From UBA10649 sp965278965 (GTDB taxonomy: Bacteria > Actinomycetota > Actinomycetes > S36-B12), in NCBI GenBank assembly GCA_965278965.1, contig OZ257127.1:930001-994000 (forward strand): a DNA stretch of 64,000 bases, read 5' to 3'. Positions 8,171-16,235 of the stretch are shown here, in pieces. The stretch's first letter is position 1, and each line of letters starts with the position of its first letter. The notes beneath the pieces were generated by a model. That model made no database searches, had not been told where the DNA came from, and saw only the letters and a program-made list of their open reading frames with translations. The translations under genes were made by a program, and so were the position numbers.

Positions 8171-10291
8171 TCAGGGGCTACGCCAGGTCACCACGGCGTC
8201 GAGTGCCTCGACCACGGAGCCGTTTGCGAGCAGCGGGTTGACCTCGAGGGATTCGAGCTCGTCGCCGAGTGCGACCGCAAGATCGCCGATCCGCGCAACG
8301 ACCTTGGCGACTGCGCCGACGTCGACGGAAGCTCCACCCCGGACGCCCTTGAACACGGCGGCAGTTCGGAGACTCAGCAACAGCTGTTCGGCTCGTTCAG
8401 CGGATACGGGAAGCGGGGTAAGGACTGAGTCGTCAAGAACTTCCACAAGAACGCCCCCGAGCGCCAGCGCGAGGATCGGACCCCATTGCGGGTCCCGGAC
8501 GACGCCGACGAGGAGCTCGACGCCGCCTGAGCTCATCGGCGAGACGAGGACGCCTTCGAACTCGGCTCCGTCGACAGTCGTCGCCGACGCGGCGACCTCG
8601 TCGTACGCAGTACGGACATCGTCCACGCTCACTCCGAGGCGCACGCCTCCGATGTCACTCTTGTGCAGGATCTGCGGGGAGCAGACCTTGAGTGCGACCG
8701 GCGCGCCGATGTCCGCGACCGCCTTCGCCGCCTCATCGGCAGAGCGGACGAGCACAGCCGGGTTCACTGGAATGCCGGCGCCGGCGAGCAGACCGCGCGC
8801 AGACTGCTCGGACCATAGTCCGGTGCGCTCGGCGGGCTCCGGAACGGGAATCGGGGGTGCCGGTGCCACCGGATCATGCGCAAGCGTGCGCGTGCGGTCA
8901 GACCACCACCCAAGGCGCTGAAGCGTGAGAACCATCTGGCTCAGGCCGGGGATGGCGTAAGCGACGCCCCCGGCCGCCATCGCTGCCCGCGTCGTGTCCG
9001 TGATGGGCAGCAGCACCTGATTGACGTACACGCACGGGACGGACGCTTGCTGCATACCGGCACCGATCGCGTTCACCAACGGTTGAACCATGTACGGGCC
9101 TTCGTGAGGCATCCACGGCAGCGTGTTGATGACCGCAACCACACCGATAGACGGGTCCCGCGACAGCGAGGTGATGGAACGCGTGAAGATCGACGGGTCG
9201 ATAACGGCAGCGCCGGTGACATCCAACGGGTTCTGGATCGTGCCGTAGCCGGGGAGGATCTCAGCGAGCTCCCGCTCTGTCTCCGGAGCCAGGGCGGGGA
9301 TCGGGGCGCCGACGTCTTCGGCGCGGTCCGCGACGATGTCGCACGCACCACCCGAGATCGACACGATGCCGATGCCGGGCCGAGGCAGCCGTCCTAGCTC
9401 GGCCGCCGCGCCAGCGGTCAGCAGCATGTCCTCGATCGTCCCCACACGAATGATGCCGAGATCTGCGAAGACCGCGTTGGTCGTCGCGTCGTCGCCCACG
9501 AAGGCACCGGTGTGCGCAGCGGCGGTCCGAGCCGACAACTCGCTGCTGCCGGCCTTCAGGACGACGATCGCCTTGCCGGCCTCCGCCGCCCTGCGCGCGG
9601 CCAGCGTGAACGCCGCGGGATCGCGGATCGCCTCGAGGAAGATCGCGATCGACTTCGTGCGTTCATCATCGACGAGGTAGTCGATGATGTGCCCCGCGGT
9701 AATCATCGACTCGTTCCCGAGCGTGACCAGGTACGACAGTCCGACCCCGACCATCGAGGCGAACTCGAGCATCGCCGTCGAGCTCGCCCCACTCTGCGAC
9801 AGCAGGGCCACAGGCCCAGCCTCGGTCGGCAGGCCCGGGATCGACGCGACCGGGACCCGATCCACGAAGTTGGCAAACCCGAGCATGTTCGGTCCGAGCA
9901 GCAGCATGTCGAGCGATCTGGCATGCGCAACGAGCTCTGCCTGGGCGATTCGACCCGCTTCGCCCGCCTCCCCGTAGCCGGCGGACAGGACGACCGCGTT
10001 GCGGATACCCGCTGCGGCGGCGTCCTCCAGCGCCTCGAGCGTGCCCGCCTGCGGCACCATCATGTACGCGACATCGACCGGCTCACCGATCTCCTGGCAG
10101 GAGGTCACCGTGGGACGCCCATGCGTCTCAACGCCGCGCCGGTTGACCAGGTACGTGTGATCGTCAAAGCCGAACTGGACCAAGTTGCGGTACGCCAGAA
10201 CCGAGAACATCGACTTGTTCGAAGCCCCGACGAGAGCGACGCTGCGCGGGTTCAGCAGGCTGGCTAGCCGCTTGGGTGGGTCAAAGGACAT
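8171..10291 (-). CDS. Acyl-CoA synthetase, NDP-forming (acetate-CoA ligase family)
   Basis: 706 residues in the order: CoA-binding Rossmann domain (RSVALVGASNKSMFS, residues 13-27), succinyl-CoA-ligase-like flavodoxin domain(s) with GIVSISGGACDIVAD, then a C-terminal ATP-grasp domain (about 490-706; VALKVCSPQILHKSDIGGV). This is the alpha-beta fused acyl-CoA synthetase architecture that makes an acyl-CoA from acid, CoA and ATP with release of ADP. In this cluster it is the likely activating enzyme for the imported acid. ATG start with a GAAGGG upstream. It is first gene of a leftward unit whose promoter must lie in 10292-10480. Confidence 0.88.
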   Translation of the reverse strand: MSFDPPKRLASLLNPRSVALVGASNKSMFSVLAYRNLVQFGFDDHTYLVNRRGVETHGRPTVTSCQEIGEPVDVAYMMVPQAGTLEALEDAAAAGIRNAVVLSAGYGEAGEAGRIAQAELVAHARSLDMLLLGPNMLGFANFVDRVPVASIPGLPTEAGPVALLSQSGASSTAMLEFASMVGVGLSYLVTLGNESMITAGHIIDYLVDDERTKSIAIFLEAIRDPAAFTLAARRAAEAGKAIVVLKAGSSELSARTAAAHTGAFVGDDATTNAVFADLGIIRVGTIEDMLLTAGAAAELGRLPRPGIGIVSISGGACDIVADRAEDVGAPIPALAPETERELAEILPGYGTIQNPLDVTGAAVIDPSIFTRSITSLSRDPSIGVVAVINTLPWMPHEGPYMVQPLVNAIGAGMQQASVPCVYVNQVLLPITDTTRAAMAAGGVAYAIPGLSQMVLTLQRLGWWSDRTRTLAHDPVAPAPPIPVPEPAERTGLWSEQSARGLLAGAGIPVNPAVLVRSADEAAKAVADIGAPVALKVCSPQILHKSDIGGVRLGVSVDDVRTAYDEVAASATTVDGAEFEGVLVSPMSSGGVELLVGVVRDPQWGPILALALGGVLVEVLDDSVLTPLPVSAERAEQLLLSLRTAAVFKGVRGGASVDVGAVAKVVARIGDLAVALGDELESLEVNPLLANGSVVEALDAVVTWRSP

Positions 10292-10370
10292 CGACGTGGC
10301 CCTTCACGCGTGTTGGCTGCAGGTTGCAGGTGGCCGGCGGGTTGCGTAGAGGCAGTGGAGCGCGTTCGCT

Positions 10371-10396
10371 AGTTACTAGAGTCACATTCAGTAACT
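10371..10396. promoter_or_regulatory. Inverted repeat, candidate TetR operator
   Basis: AGTTACT at 10371-10377 and AGTAACT at 10390-10396 form perfect 7-base arms around a 12-base spacer. It sits in the 189-base gap between the divergent acyl-CoA synthetase (leftward) and TetR (rightward) genes, in a locally AT-richer stretch that also contains ATACTG and TGATAAT promoter-like boxes toward the TetR start. The position suits a site by which the TetR protein controls both directions. Not proven. Confidence 0.45.
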
Positions 10397-10480
10397 GGTG
10401 AACAGAAGGTATACTGACGCAGATCGTCCAGCAATACTCGAAAAGCAACGATTTGATAATGCGCGGCTAGAGTCGCCTGC

Positions 10481-11158
10481 ATGGTGAGCGCCTCAACCCC
10501 AGCACCACGCGGTCGTCCGCGCGACCCAGCCGTCGACGACCGGATCTCTCAAGCCGCGATTGCCCTCTTCAGCGAGGTGGGCTGGAGCGGGTTCAGCGTC
10601 GAGGCAGTAGCGCGACGTGCACGCGTAGGGAAGGGGACGATCTACCTGCGCTGGGCGACCAAGGAGGCACTCCTCGCCACCGCTCTCGACCACGTACTGC
10701 AAGACATCGAGGACATCGACTCCGGAAGTACTCGGGACGACCTCATCGAGCTCACCCGACAACTTCTATATGACCAGTTCGACCCGAATCGCCATGCTGC
10801 GATACGCGTGTGGCTGGACATGCAGAAGGTCCCTGGGATCCGGGAACGGGTCGACGGCTTCGTGCGTTCGCGGAACCTCTCCGCTCGAGCCATCGTCAAG
10901 CGTGGCATCGCACGGGGGGAGCTTCCTGAGTCGACATCGGTCACGCTTCTCCTCGACACGCTCGTCGGCGGGGCAGTGATGCACGGGCTGTCAACACCGC
11001 CCGAGCTCCGCGCCAAGGTTGCCTCGACCGTGGATGCCTATGCCGAGAGCCTCGTGGACTTCATCCTCGGGTCGACGGCCGCGGCGTCCGCCCGCCCGAC
11101 GCCGCGCAAGCGCAGCCGACCCGTCGCCAAGGTTGCTAAGCGGCCGGCTGGACGGTGA
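10481..11158 (+). CDS. TetR/AcrR-family transcriptional regulator
   Basis: 225 residues. N-terminal helix-turn-helix at about 20-65 (ISQAAIALFSEVGWSGFSVE, then VGKGTIYLRWATKE) is the TetR signature. The remainder is the helical ligand-binding domain (LLDTLVGGAVMHGL). The last 20 or so residues are an unusual basic, proline-rich tail (TPRKRSRPVAKVAKR). It is divergent from the acyl-CoA synthetase operon with an inverted repeat between, so it probably represses that operon in response to an acyl-CoA or its precursor. Its 3' end overlaps the convergent lipoprotein gene by 23 bases. Confidence 0.9.
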   Translation: MVSASTPAPRGRPRDPAVDDRISQAAIALFSEVGWSGFSVEAVARRARVGKGTIYLRWATKEALLATALDHVLQDIEDIDSGSTRDDLIELTRQLLYDQFDPNRHAAIRVWLDMQKVPGIRERVDGFVRSRNLSARAIVKRGIARGELPESTSVTLLLDTLVGGAVMHGLSTPPELRAKVASTVDAYAESLVDFILGSTAAASARPTPRKRSRPVAKVAKRPAGR

Positions 11159-11618
11159 CCGAGAGCTCGGTCCCGTCACCGTCGGCACTGGTCGAGGCAT
11201 AGACAGTCACCGTCAAGTCGCTTCCGGTGTACTCGTTGAGCGCACTCGTATCGTCGGAGTATGGCGTCCCCGCCGTCAGCCCGGCCGCCGTCAGAACGGC
11301 GCCGTACTCCGTGGCGACCGCATCAGGCGTGTCCTCCACGTCCCACGTCGCGCTGAAGAAGTTCCCTGCCGGGTCGCCTTCGGCGGTCGTGAGCGTTCCC
11401 CCCTCGTACACCGGTACCGAAGACGGCCAAGACGCAGGAATCGCCAGCGCCCCCTCCGAAGCAGCGTCGTCAACAACGACGGCGCCGTCGGACGCCGCGG
11501 CGGAGTTGGCAGCGGCGTTCGGGTCAGGCGGCAGGACGCACGCCGTCAAAGACAGCGATCCCACGACGACCAGGCAGACAATCGATGCAACGGAACGTCG
11601 AGTGTTCGGGCGGTGCAT
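11136..11618 (-). CDS. Putative lipoprotein, unrecognised
   Basis: 160 residues. Signal peptide with lipobox LTAC (cysteine about residue 27), followed by a low-complexity Asn/Ala/Ser/Asp linker and a small beta-rich domain (PSSVPVYEGGTLT, GNFFSATWDVED, DLTVTVYASTSADGDGTELS). A lipid-anchored extracellular protein; no family recognised. ATG 11618 was chosen because GGAGGAC lies just upstream and the lipobox then falls at the right distance; an upstream in-frame start at 11723 would bury the signal peptide. It is convergent with the TetR gene. Confidence 0.75.
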   Translation of the reverse strand: MHRPNTRRSVASIVCLVVVGSLSLTACVLPPDPNAAANSAAASDGAVVVDDAASEGALAIPASWPSSVPVYEGGTLTTAEGDPAGNFFSATWDVEDTPDAVATEYGAVLTAAGLTAGTPYSDDTSALNEYTGSDLTVTVYASTSADGDGTELSVTVQPAA

Positions 11619-11799
11619 GAGTCCTCCAGGTTGACGGCCGAGAAGGCAGGAGACCACATCGGCGACTTGGCCGGCCGGCATTCGACGGGATCTGAAGCGG
11701 CCAGTTTCCACGAATCGCGTCAAGTGTATTGCTGAACGAATGCCGTCGGAATAGCATCACACGAGTTACGGACGGCTTCCGTTCTGTTACCAGGAACAG

Positions 11800-13917
11800 G
11801 TGAGAACCTCGATGGATCCCAGCGAGCGCGCGGCATTCGCCGCTGCCGTTCGCGGTGTCGCCGAACGACACTGGGCCAGCGCGACTGAGGCCCGCTCGGG
11901 TGACCTGCTGCAGCTGTGGAAGGCCGCCGCGGCGCAGGGCTGGTTCGATGTGGGTGGCGAGGACGAGTTCGGGGCATTGCTCGCCGGCGTCCGCGAGCTC
12001 GGCCGTCTGGCCTGTCCCCTGCCGCTCGTGGACGGCTTTGTCGCGACTCGATTGCTTCTGGGGCGCAACGACCTTCTCGCGTCGATCGGGGACGGCTCGC
12101 TCCGCGTTCTCATCGTGGACGCCGATCAGCCCCGGCCCCTGGTGGATTGCGGTGAGGTGGCAACCCACGTCCTTGCCATTCCTGTGGGCGGCGGCACCGC
12201 GAGCCTTCGTCCGATCATCTCCGCAACCAGCGCTCCCGGACTTGCCGTTCCATCGTGGTCGTTCCTGACGATCGGGTCAGACGAGGCTGAGATTCCGGTT
12301 ACGCGCGATGAAGTCAACGAATCGCTGGTCATGTTGCGGCTAGGTCTCGCAGTGCGAGCGCTCGCCGCCGCCGAGCGCTCGCACGAGATGGCCATCGAGC
12401 ATGCGAAGGTACGCGTGCAGTTCGGCAGACCGATCGGGAGCTTCGGTGCGGTTCAGCAGCGTTCGGCCAGCTGCCAGATCGACATCACGGCCGCTTCGTT
12501 GCTGGTCGCGGAGGCCGCGCGGTCGTACGGGGCGGGTGCTCACACCTGGCCGCTGGCCGCCGCGATCGCTGCAGAGTTCATCCGCAGCACCGCCCCACGA
12601 ACGCAGCTGGGCGCGCACCACACGCTCGCCGCGGTCGGCTACTTCGAGGAGCACGAGGCACCTTGGCTGTTTCGACGTGTCCATGCCGACGTGGTGCGAA
12701 TGCAGGACTACCGGCCCTCATCGGGTGAGGTAGCCGACCGACTCATCGAGTCTGACACGTCGCTTCCACCGATCAACGAGAACGAATCGGGACGCGCCTT
12801 CCGCAGGGAGCTCCGGGACTTCTTCGCCGAACACGCCGAAGCCGGCCCCGACGGTCTCGCGACCTACAACACGGAGCACGTCGTAGCGGCGATGGCCGCT
12901 CGGGGGTGGTGGGGCTTTGGCTGGCCCGAGTCGGCGGGAGGCCGGTCCGCTCCCCTGGCGGAGCAAGTAATTCTCGCCGAGGAGATCGAGTACGGCCGCG
13001 TTCCTGCGACCCTGGCGGTGGCCTCCGTCATGCTGCTGGGCGACTCGATCCTGCGGCACGGCACGGACGAGCAGAAGGAGCGCTTCTTGCCGCTGATCCG
13101 CTCGGGCGGGGTGCGCTTCTGTCTGGGGTACAGCGAGCCGGAAGCGGGTTCGGACCTCGCATCGCTCACAACACGCGCGGAACGCGACGGCGACGAATGG
13201 GTGATCAACGGCCAGAAGCTGTGGTCCACCGGCGGGCACGTCGCCTCCCACGTGTGGCTAGCGGTTCGCACCGATCCGCAGGCAGTCCCCCGGCATGCCG
13301 GCATCTCGGTCTTCCTTGTTCCGATGGACACTCCGGGCATCACCGTGAGGCCGCACACGGCGTTGTCCGGAGGAATCTCCTGCACGGTCTTCTACGACGA
13401 CGTCCGCGTTCCCCACTCCGCTCTTGTCGGTGAGGTGAACGGCGGATGGAAGGTGATCACCGACGCGCTCGTCGGCGAGCGAGTGGTCATGGGAGGCATC
13501 TCGGCATCGGTGCTCCGCCAGCTCGATGATCTGCTCGACGTCATCCGCAGGTCTCCTGACGAGGCAGTCGGCCCGCGCGGCTCGGCCAAGCGCGCCCGCC
13601 TCGGACAGCTCGCTGTCACCCTTCAGGCGACGCGAGCGTTGGTTTCTGCAGCGACCGGCGCCACGAACTCCGGTTCCGGAGTGAATCTCTTGGCGCCGAT
13701 GGCGGCGGTGCTCGGCGGGGAGCTGGCCGAGGACTTCGGCGAGGCAGCTCTGGAACTCCTGGGTCCGGCCGCAGGGCTGTCAGCAGGCACCCTTGGAGCT
13801 CTTGGCGGGGGTGAGTTCGAGTACGGACTGAGGCTGTCGATCATGTACGTCGTTGGTGGAGGCACCAACGACGTGCAGCGTGGCCTGATCGCCCGTTCAC
13901 TCGGCCTTCCGCGATGA
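11800..13917 (+). CDS. Two-domain (tandem) acyl-CoA dehydrogenase
   Basis: 705 residues made of two acyl-CoA dehydrogenase units. Residues about 1-325 are a reduced unit: short middle domain without the FAD-contacting EPxAGSD loop, but with the C-terminal helical segment (RVQFGRPIGSFGAVQQR). Residues about 330-705 are a full unit with YSEPEAGSD, GEWVINGQK-like text (DEWVINGQKLWSTGG) and the terminal VGGGTNDVQRGLIA. This matches the fused alpha-beta layout of actinobacterial steroid side-chain dehydrogenases (FadE34/ChsE3 type). It would catalyse alpha,beta-dehydrogenation of a bulky acyl-CoA using FAD. GTG 11800 and ATG 11812 are both possible starts. The nitronate monooxygenase-like gene follows after 57 bases. 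Confidence 0.88.
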   Translation: MRTSMDPSERAAFAAAVRGVAERHWASATEARSGDLLQLWKAAAAQGWFDVGGEDEFGALLAGVRELGRLACPLPLVDGFVATRLLLGRNDLLASIGDGSLRVLIVDADQPRPLVDCGEVATHVLAIPVGGGTASLRPIISATSAPGLAVPSWSFLTIGSDEAEIPVTRDEVNESLVMLRLGLAVRALAAAERSHEMAIEHAKVRVQFGRPIGSFGAVQQRSASCQIDITAASLLVAEAARSYGAGAHTWPLAAAIAAEFIRSTAPRTQLGAHHTLAAVGYFEEHEAPWLFRRVHADVVRMQDYRPSSGEVADRLIESDTSLPPINENESGRAFRRELRDFFAEHAEAGPDGLATYNTEHVVAAMAARGWWGFGWPESAGGRSAPLAEQVILAEEIEYGRVPATLAVASVMLLGDSILRHGTDEQKERFLPLIRSGGVRFCLGYSEPEAGSDLASLTTRAERDGDEWVINGQKLWSTGGHVASHVWLAVRTDPQAVPRHAGISVFLVPMDTPGITVRPHTALSGGISCTVFYDDVRVPHSALVGEVNGGWKVITDALVGERVVMGGISASVLRQLDDLLDVIRRSPDEAVGPRGSAKRARLGQLAVTLQATRALVSAATGATNSGSGVNLLAPMAAVLGGELAEDFGEAALELLGPAAGLSAGTLGALGGGEFEYGLRLSIMYVVGGGTNDVQRGLIARSLGLPR

Positions 13918-13974
13918 GCCCCTCACGAAACTCGCTCGCAGCCACACGTCCCATTCGCTAAGGAGCCGCACACC

Positions 13975-15102
13975 ATGAAGACCGCAATCTGCGACATGCT
14001 CGGCATCGACATCCCGCTACTCGCCTTCAGCCACTGCCGAGACGTCGTCGCTGCCGTCACCAATGCGGGCGGCTTCGGGGTCCTCGGAGGTTCCGGTCAG
14101 ACACCCGAGCAACTGGACGTCGAGCTCGACTGGATTGACGAACAAGTCCGCGGCAAGCCGTATGGTGCGGACATCATCGTCGCCGACACCTTCGAAGGCA
14201 AAGGCGAGCACCTCGACACTGCGGACCTCGTCGCACGCGTTCCGCAAGAGCATCGCAACTTCGTGCGCAGTCTCGTCGAGTCGCACGGGCTCGACATCAG
14301 CGATGAGGACCTGCTGCGGCCCCCCGTCGTGGGCATCACCGACGATGTCAGCGAGGAGCTCCTCGACGTTGCGTTCCGACACCCCATCAAGCTGATCGCC
14401 AACGCCCTCGGAGTGCCTCCGCAGTACATGATCGACCATGCGAAGTCAGCAGGAATCCCCGTTGCCGCCCTCGTCGGTGCGAAGGAGCACGCCGTCAAGC
14501 AGGCTCTTGCCGGCGTCGATGTGATCGTGGCCCAGGGCACAGAGGCCGGCGGCCATTGCGGCGAGGTCGCCACGTCGGTACTGGTACCCGAGGTCATCGA
14601 AGCCATCCGGCCGATTCGTGCGGTTCCCGTACTCGCTGCGGGTGGGATCGTGACCGGCCGCCAGATGGCAGCTGCTATCGCCCTCGGTGCGGCAGGCGCT
14701 TGGACAGGATCCGTCTGGCTCACCACGTTCGAAGCGGAGACGGCCCCGTACACCGTGCAGAAGATGCTCAAGGCCTCATCACGCGACACGGTGCGCTCCA
14801 AGAGCCGCACCGGCAAGCCGTCGCGCCAGCTCCGGTCAGACTGGACCGACGCATGGGATCGGGCCGGCAACCCTGGGGCGTTGCCCATGCCGCTGCAGTC
14901 CTTCATCAGCGAGCCCGCTCTGCGTCGCATCGACGTTCTCGCCGAGAAGGGCTACCCGGGTGCCCAGGAGCTCGCGACGTACTGGGTGGGCCAAGGCGTA
15001 GGCCTGATGACGTCAGTGCGGTCAGTTCGAGACGTGGTCCTTGAGATGGCCAACGACTACGTCGACGCCGTCGAGCGGCTGACCGCCTCACTCGAGGACT
15101 GA
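13975..15102 (+). CDS. Nitronate monooxygenase-like FMN oxidoreductase
   Basis: 375 residues, TIM-barrel FMN protein of the 2-nitropropane dioxygenase/NMO family: N-terminal AVTNAGGFGVLGG, central GTEAGGHCGEVAT (phosphate/active-site loop, about residues 186-198) and VPVLAAGGIVTGRQMAAA (about 220-237). Family members oxidise nitronates or act as enoyl reductases; in acyl-CoA clusters the latter role is often suspected. ATG 13975 has AAGGAG 10 bases upstream. It lies directly behind the double acyl-CoA dehydrogenase and is probably co-transcribed with it. Confidence 0.87.
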   Translation: MKTAICDMLGIDIPLLAFSHCRDVVAAVTNAGGFGVLGGSGQTPEQLDVELDWIDEQVRGKPYGADIIVADTFEGKGEHLDTADLVARVPQEHRNFVRSLVESHGLDISDEDLLRPPVVGITDDVSEELLDVAFRHPIKLIANALGVPPQYMIDHAKSAGIPVAALVGAKEHAVKQALAGVDVIVAQGTEAGGHCGEVATSVLVPEVIEAIRPIRAVPVLAAGGIVTGRQMAAAIALGAAGAWTGSVWLTTFEAETAPYTVQKMLKASSRDTVRSKSRTGKPSRQLRSDWTDAWDRAGNPGALPMPLQSFISEPALRRIDVLAEKGYPGAQELATYWVGQGVGLMTSVRSVRDVVLEMANDYVDAVERLTASLED

Positions 15103-15153
15103 CGTCGTAGCGCGATCTGCGCGTACGGCACGAAGGCGCCTCCGACCGCGCGG

Positions 15154-16167
15154 CTAGCAGTGGGTCCAGGCCAGGAGGCGGTCAACGTCCCAGGTCGTGA
15201 CGACCTGGTCGGCGACACCACCGGCCGCCGCAACCCGGACGCAGCCGGACGCCTGCCAGTCGAGCTGCCCCGGCGCGTGCGCGTCGGTGTCGATCGACAG
15301 CAGGCAGCCCAGCTCGATCGCCGCGGTGAGGATCCGGTCTGGGGGATCCTGCCGTTCTGGGCGGCAGTTGACCTCCACCGCCACGTCGTTGTCGCGGCAC
15401 GCCTCGAGCACGGCATCGACGTCGAAGGTCGACTCGGGCCGTCCACGGCCCACGACCTTGCGGCCGGTGCAATGTCCGAGCACGTCGGTTCTCGGGTTCG
15501 CAATCGCCGCCAGCATGCGGCGAGTCATGACGTCCGCGGGGTCCCTCAGGTGCCAGTGCACACTGGCGACGACGACATCGAGCCGGGCGAGAAGATCATC
15601 GTCCTGGTCGAGTGAGCCGTCCTCGAGGATGTCGACCTCGATCCCGGAGAGCAGGCGGAAAGGTGCCAGCTCCGCATTGATGCTGTCGACGACGTCGAGC
15701 TGCTCCTCCAGCCGCTCACGGGAGAGCCCCCGGGCAACCGTCAGTCGCGGGCTGTGGTCCGTGAGCGCCGTCCACGTGTGGCCGAGGTCGACGCACGTCG
15801 TCGCCATCTCACGGATAGGACTGCCGCCGTCGCTCCAGTCGGAGTGCATGTGGCAGTCGCCTTGGATCGCGTCGAACAGCCGGCGTGCGGCGGGGTCGAG
15901 CTCGTCCCGGACATCCGGGGTCGCCTCGAGCTCGGCCAGGTAGGCCGGCACGTCTCCGTTCTCGACGGCCGTGATCACGTCTGCCGTCCGCGGTCCGATG
16001 TCGGGCAGGTCGGTCAGCGTCCCGTCGCCAGCACGCCGTCGGATCTCATCCGAGCCGGCGCGGTCCACGGCTGCAGCCGCCTTCCGGAAGGCCTGCACAC
16101 GGTAGGAGTCCGCCAGCTCGCGCTCAAGCAGGAAGGCGATGCGGCGCAGCGCGACAGAGGGCTCCAC
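15154..16167 (-). CDS. PHP-domain metal-dependent phosphoesterase with N-terminal helix-hairpin-helix
   Basis: 337 residues. Residues 1-60 resemble the helix-hairpin-helix part of family X polymerases (LTDLPDIGPRTADVI). The PHP domain follows: GDCHMHSDWSDG (two metal histidines and Asp, about residue 105), LTDHSP, GIEVDI, SVHWHL, LGHCTG, and DTDAHAP near the C terminus, so the metal-ligand set is complete. There is no polymerase domain, so this is a stand-alone PHP phosphoesterase. A damaged second copy lies at 18857-19326 in the same orientation. ATG start at 16167; no strong SD. Confidence 0.87.
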   Translation of the reverse strand: MEPSVALRRIAFLLERELADSYRVQAFRKAAAAVDRAGSDEIRRRAGDGTLTDLPDIGPRTADVITAVENGDVPAYLAELEATPDVRDELDPAARRLFDAIQGDCHMHSDWSDGGSPIREMATTCVDLGHTWTALTDHSPRLTVARGLSRERLEEQLDVVDSINAELAPFRLLSGIEVDILEDGSLDQDDDLLARLDVVVASVHWHLRDPADVMTRRMLAAIANPRTDVLGHCTGRKVVGRGRPESTFDVDAVLEACRDNDVAVEVNCRPERQDPPDRILTAAIELGCLLSIDTDAHAPGQLDWQASGCVRVAAAGGVADQVVTTWDVDRLLAWTHC

Positions 16168-16235
16168 TCCATGACGGTAGCGCCCGGACTCGCGACCAAC
16201 TAGCGCCTACTCACAGTCCCTGGGTGCGGTCGCTC

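Noticed and set aside
8238..10267. Long open frames on the plus strand opposite the acyl-CoA synthetase gene
   Set aside because: They are Arg/Pro/Ser-rich shadows of a GC-biased gene, without SD or family motifs; the minus-strand frame has clear CoA-binding and ATP-grasp domains.
15103..15153. Possible terminator between the nitronate monooxygenase-like and PHP genes
   Set aside because: The GC-rich stretch contains only short self-complementary pieces (e.g. GCGCG), no stable stem comparable with the other hairpins.
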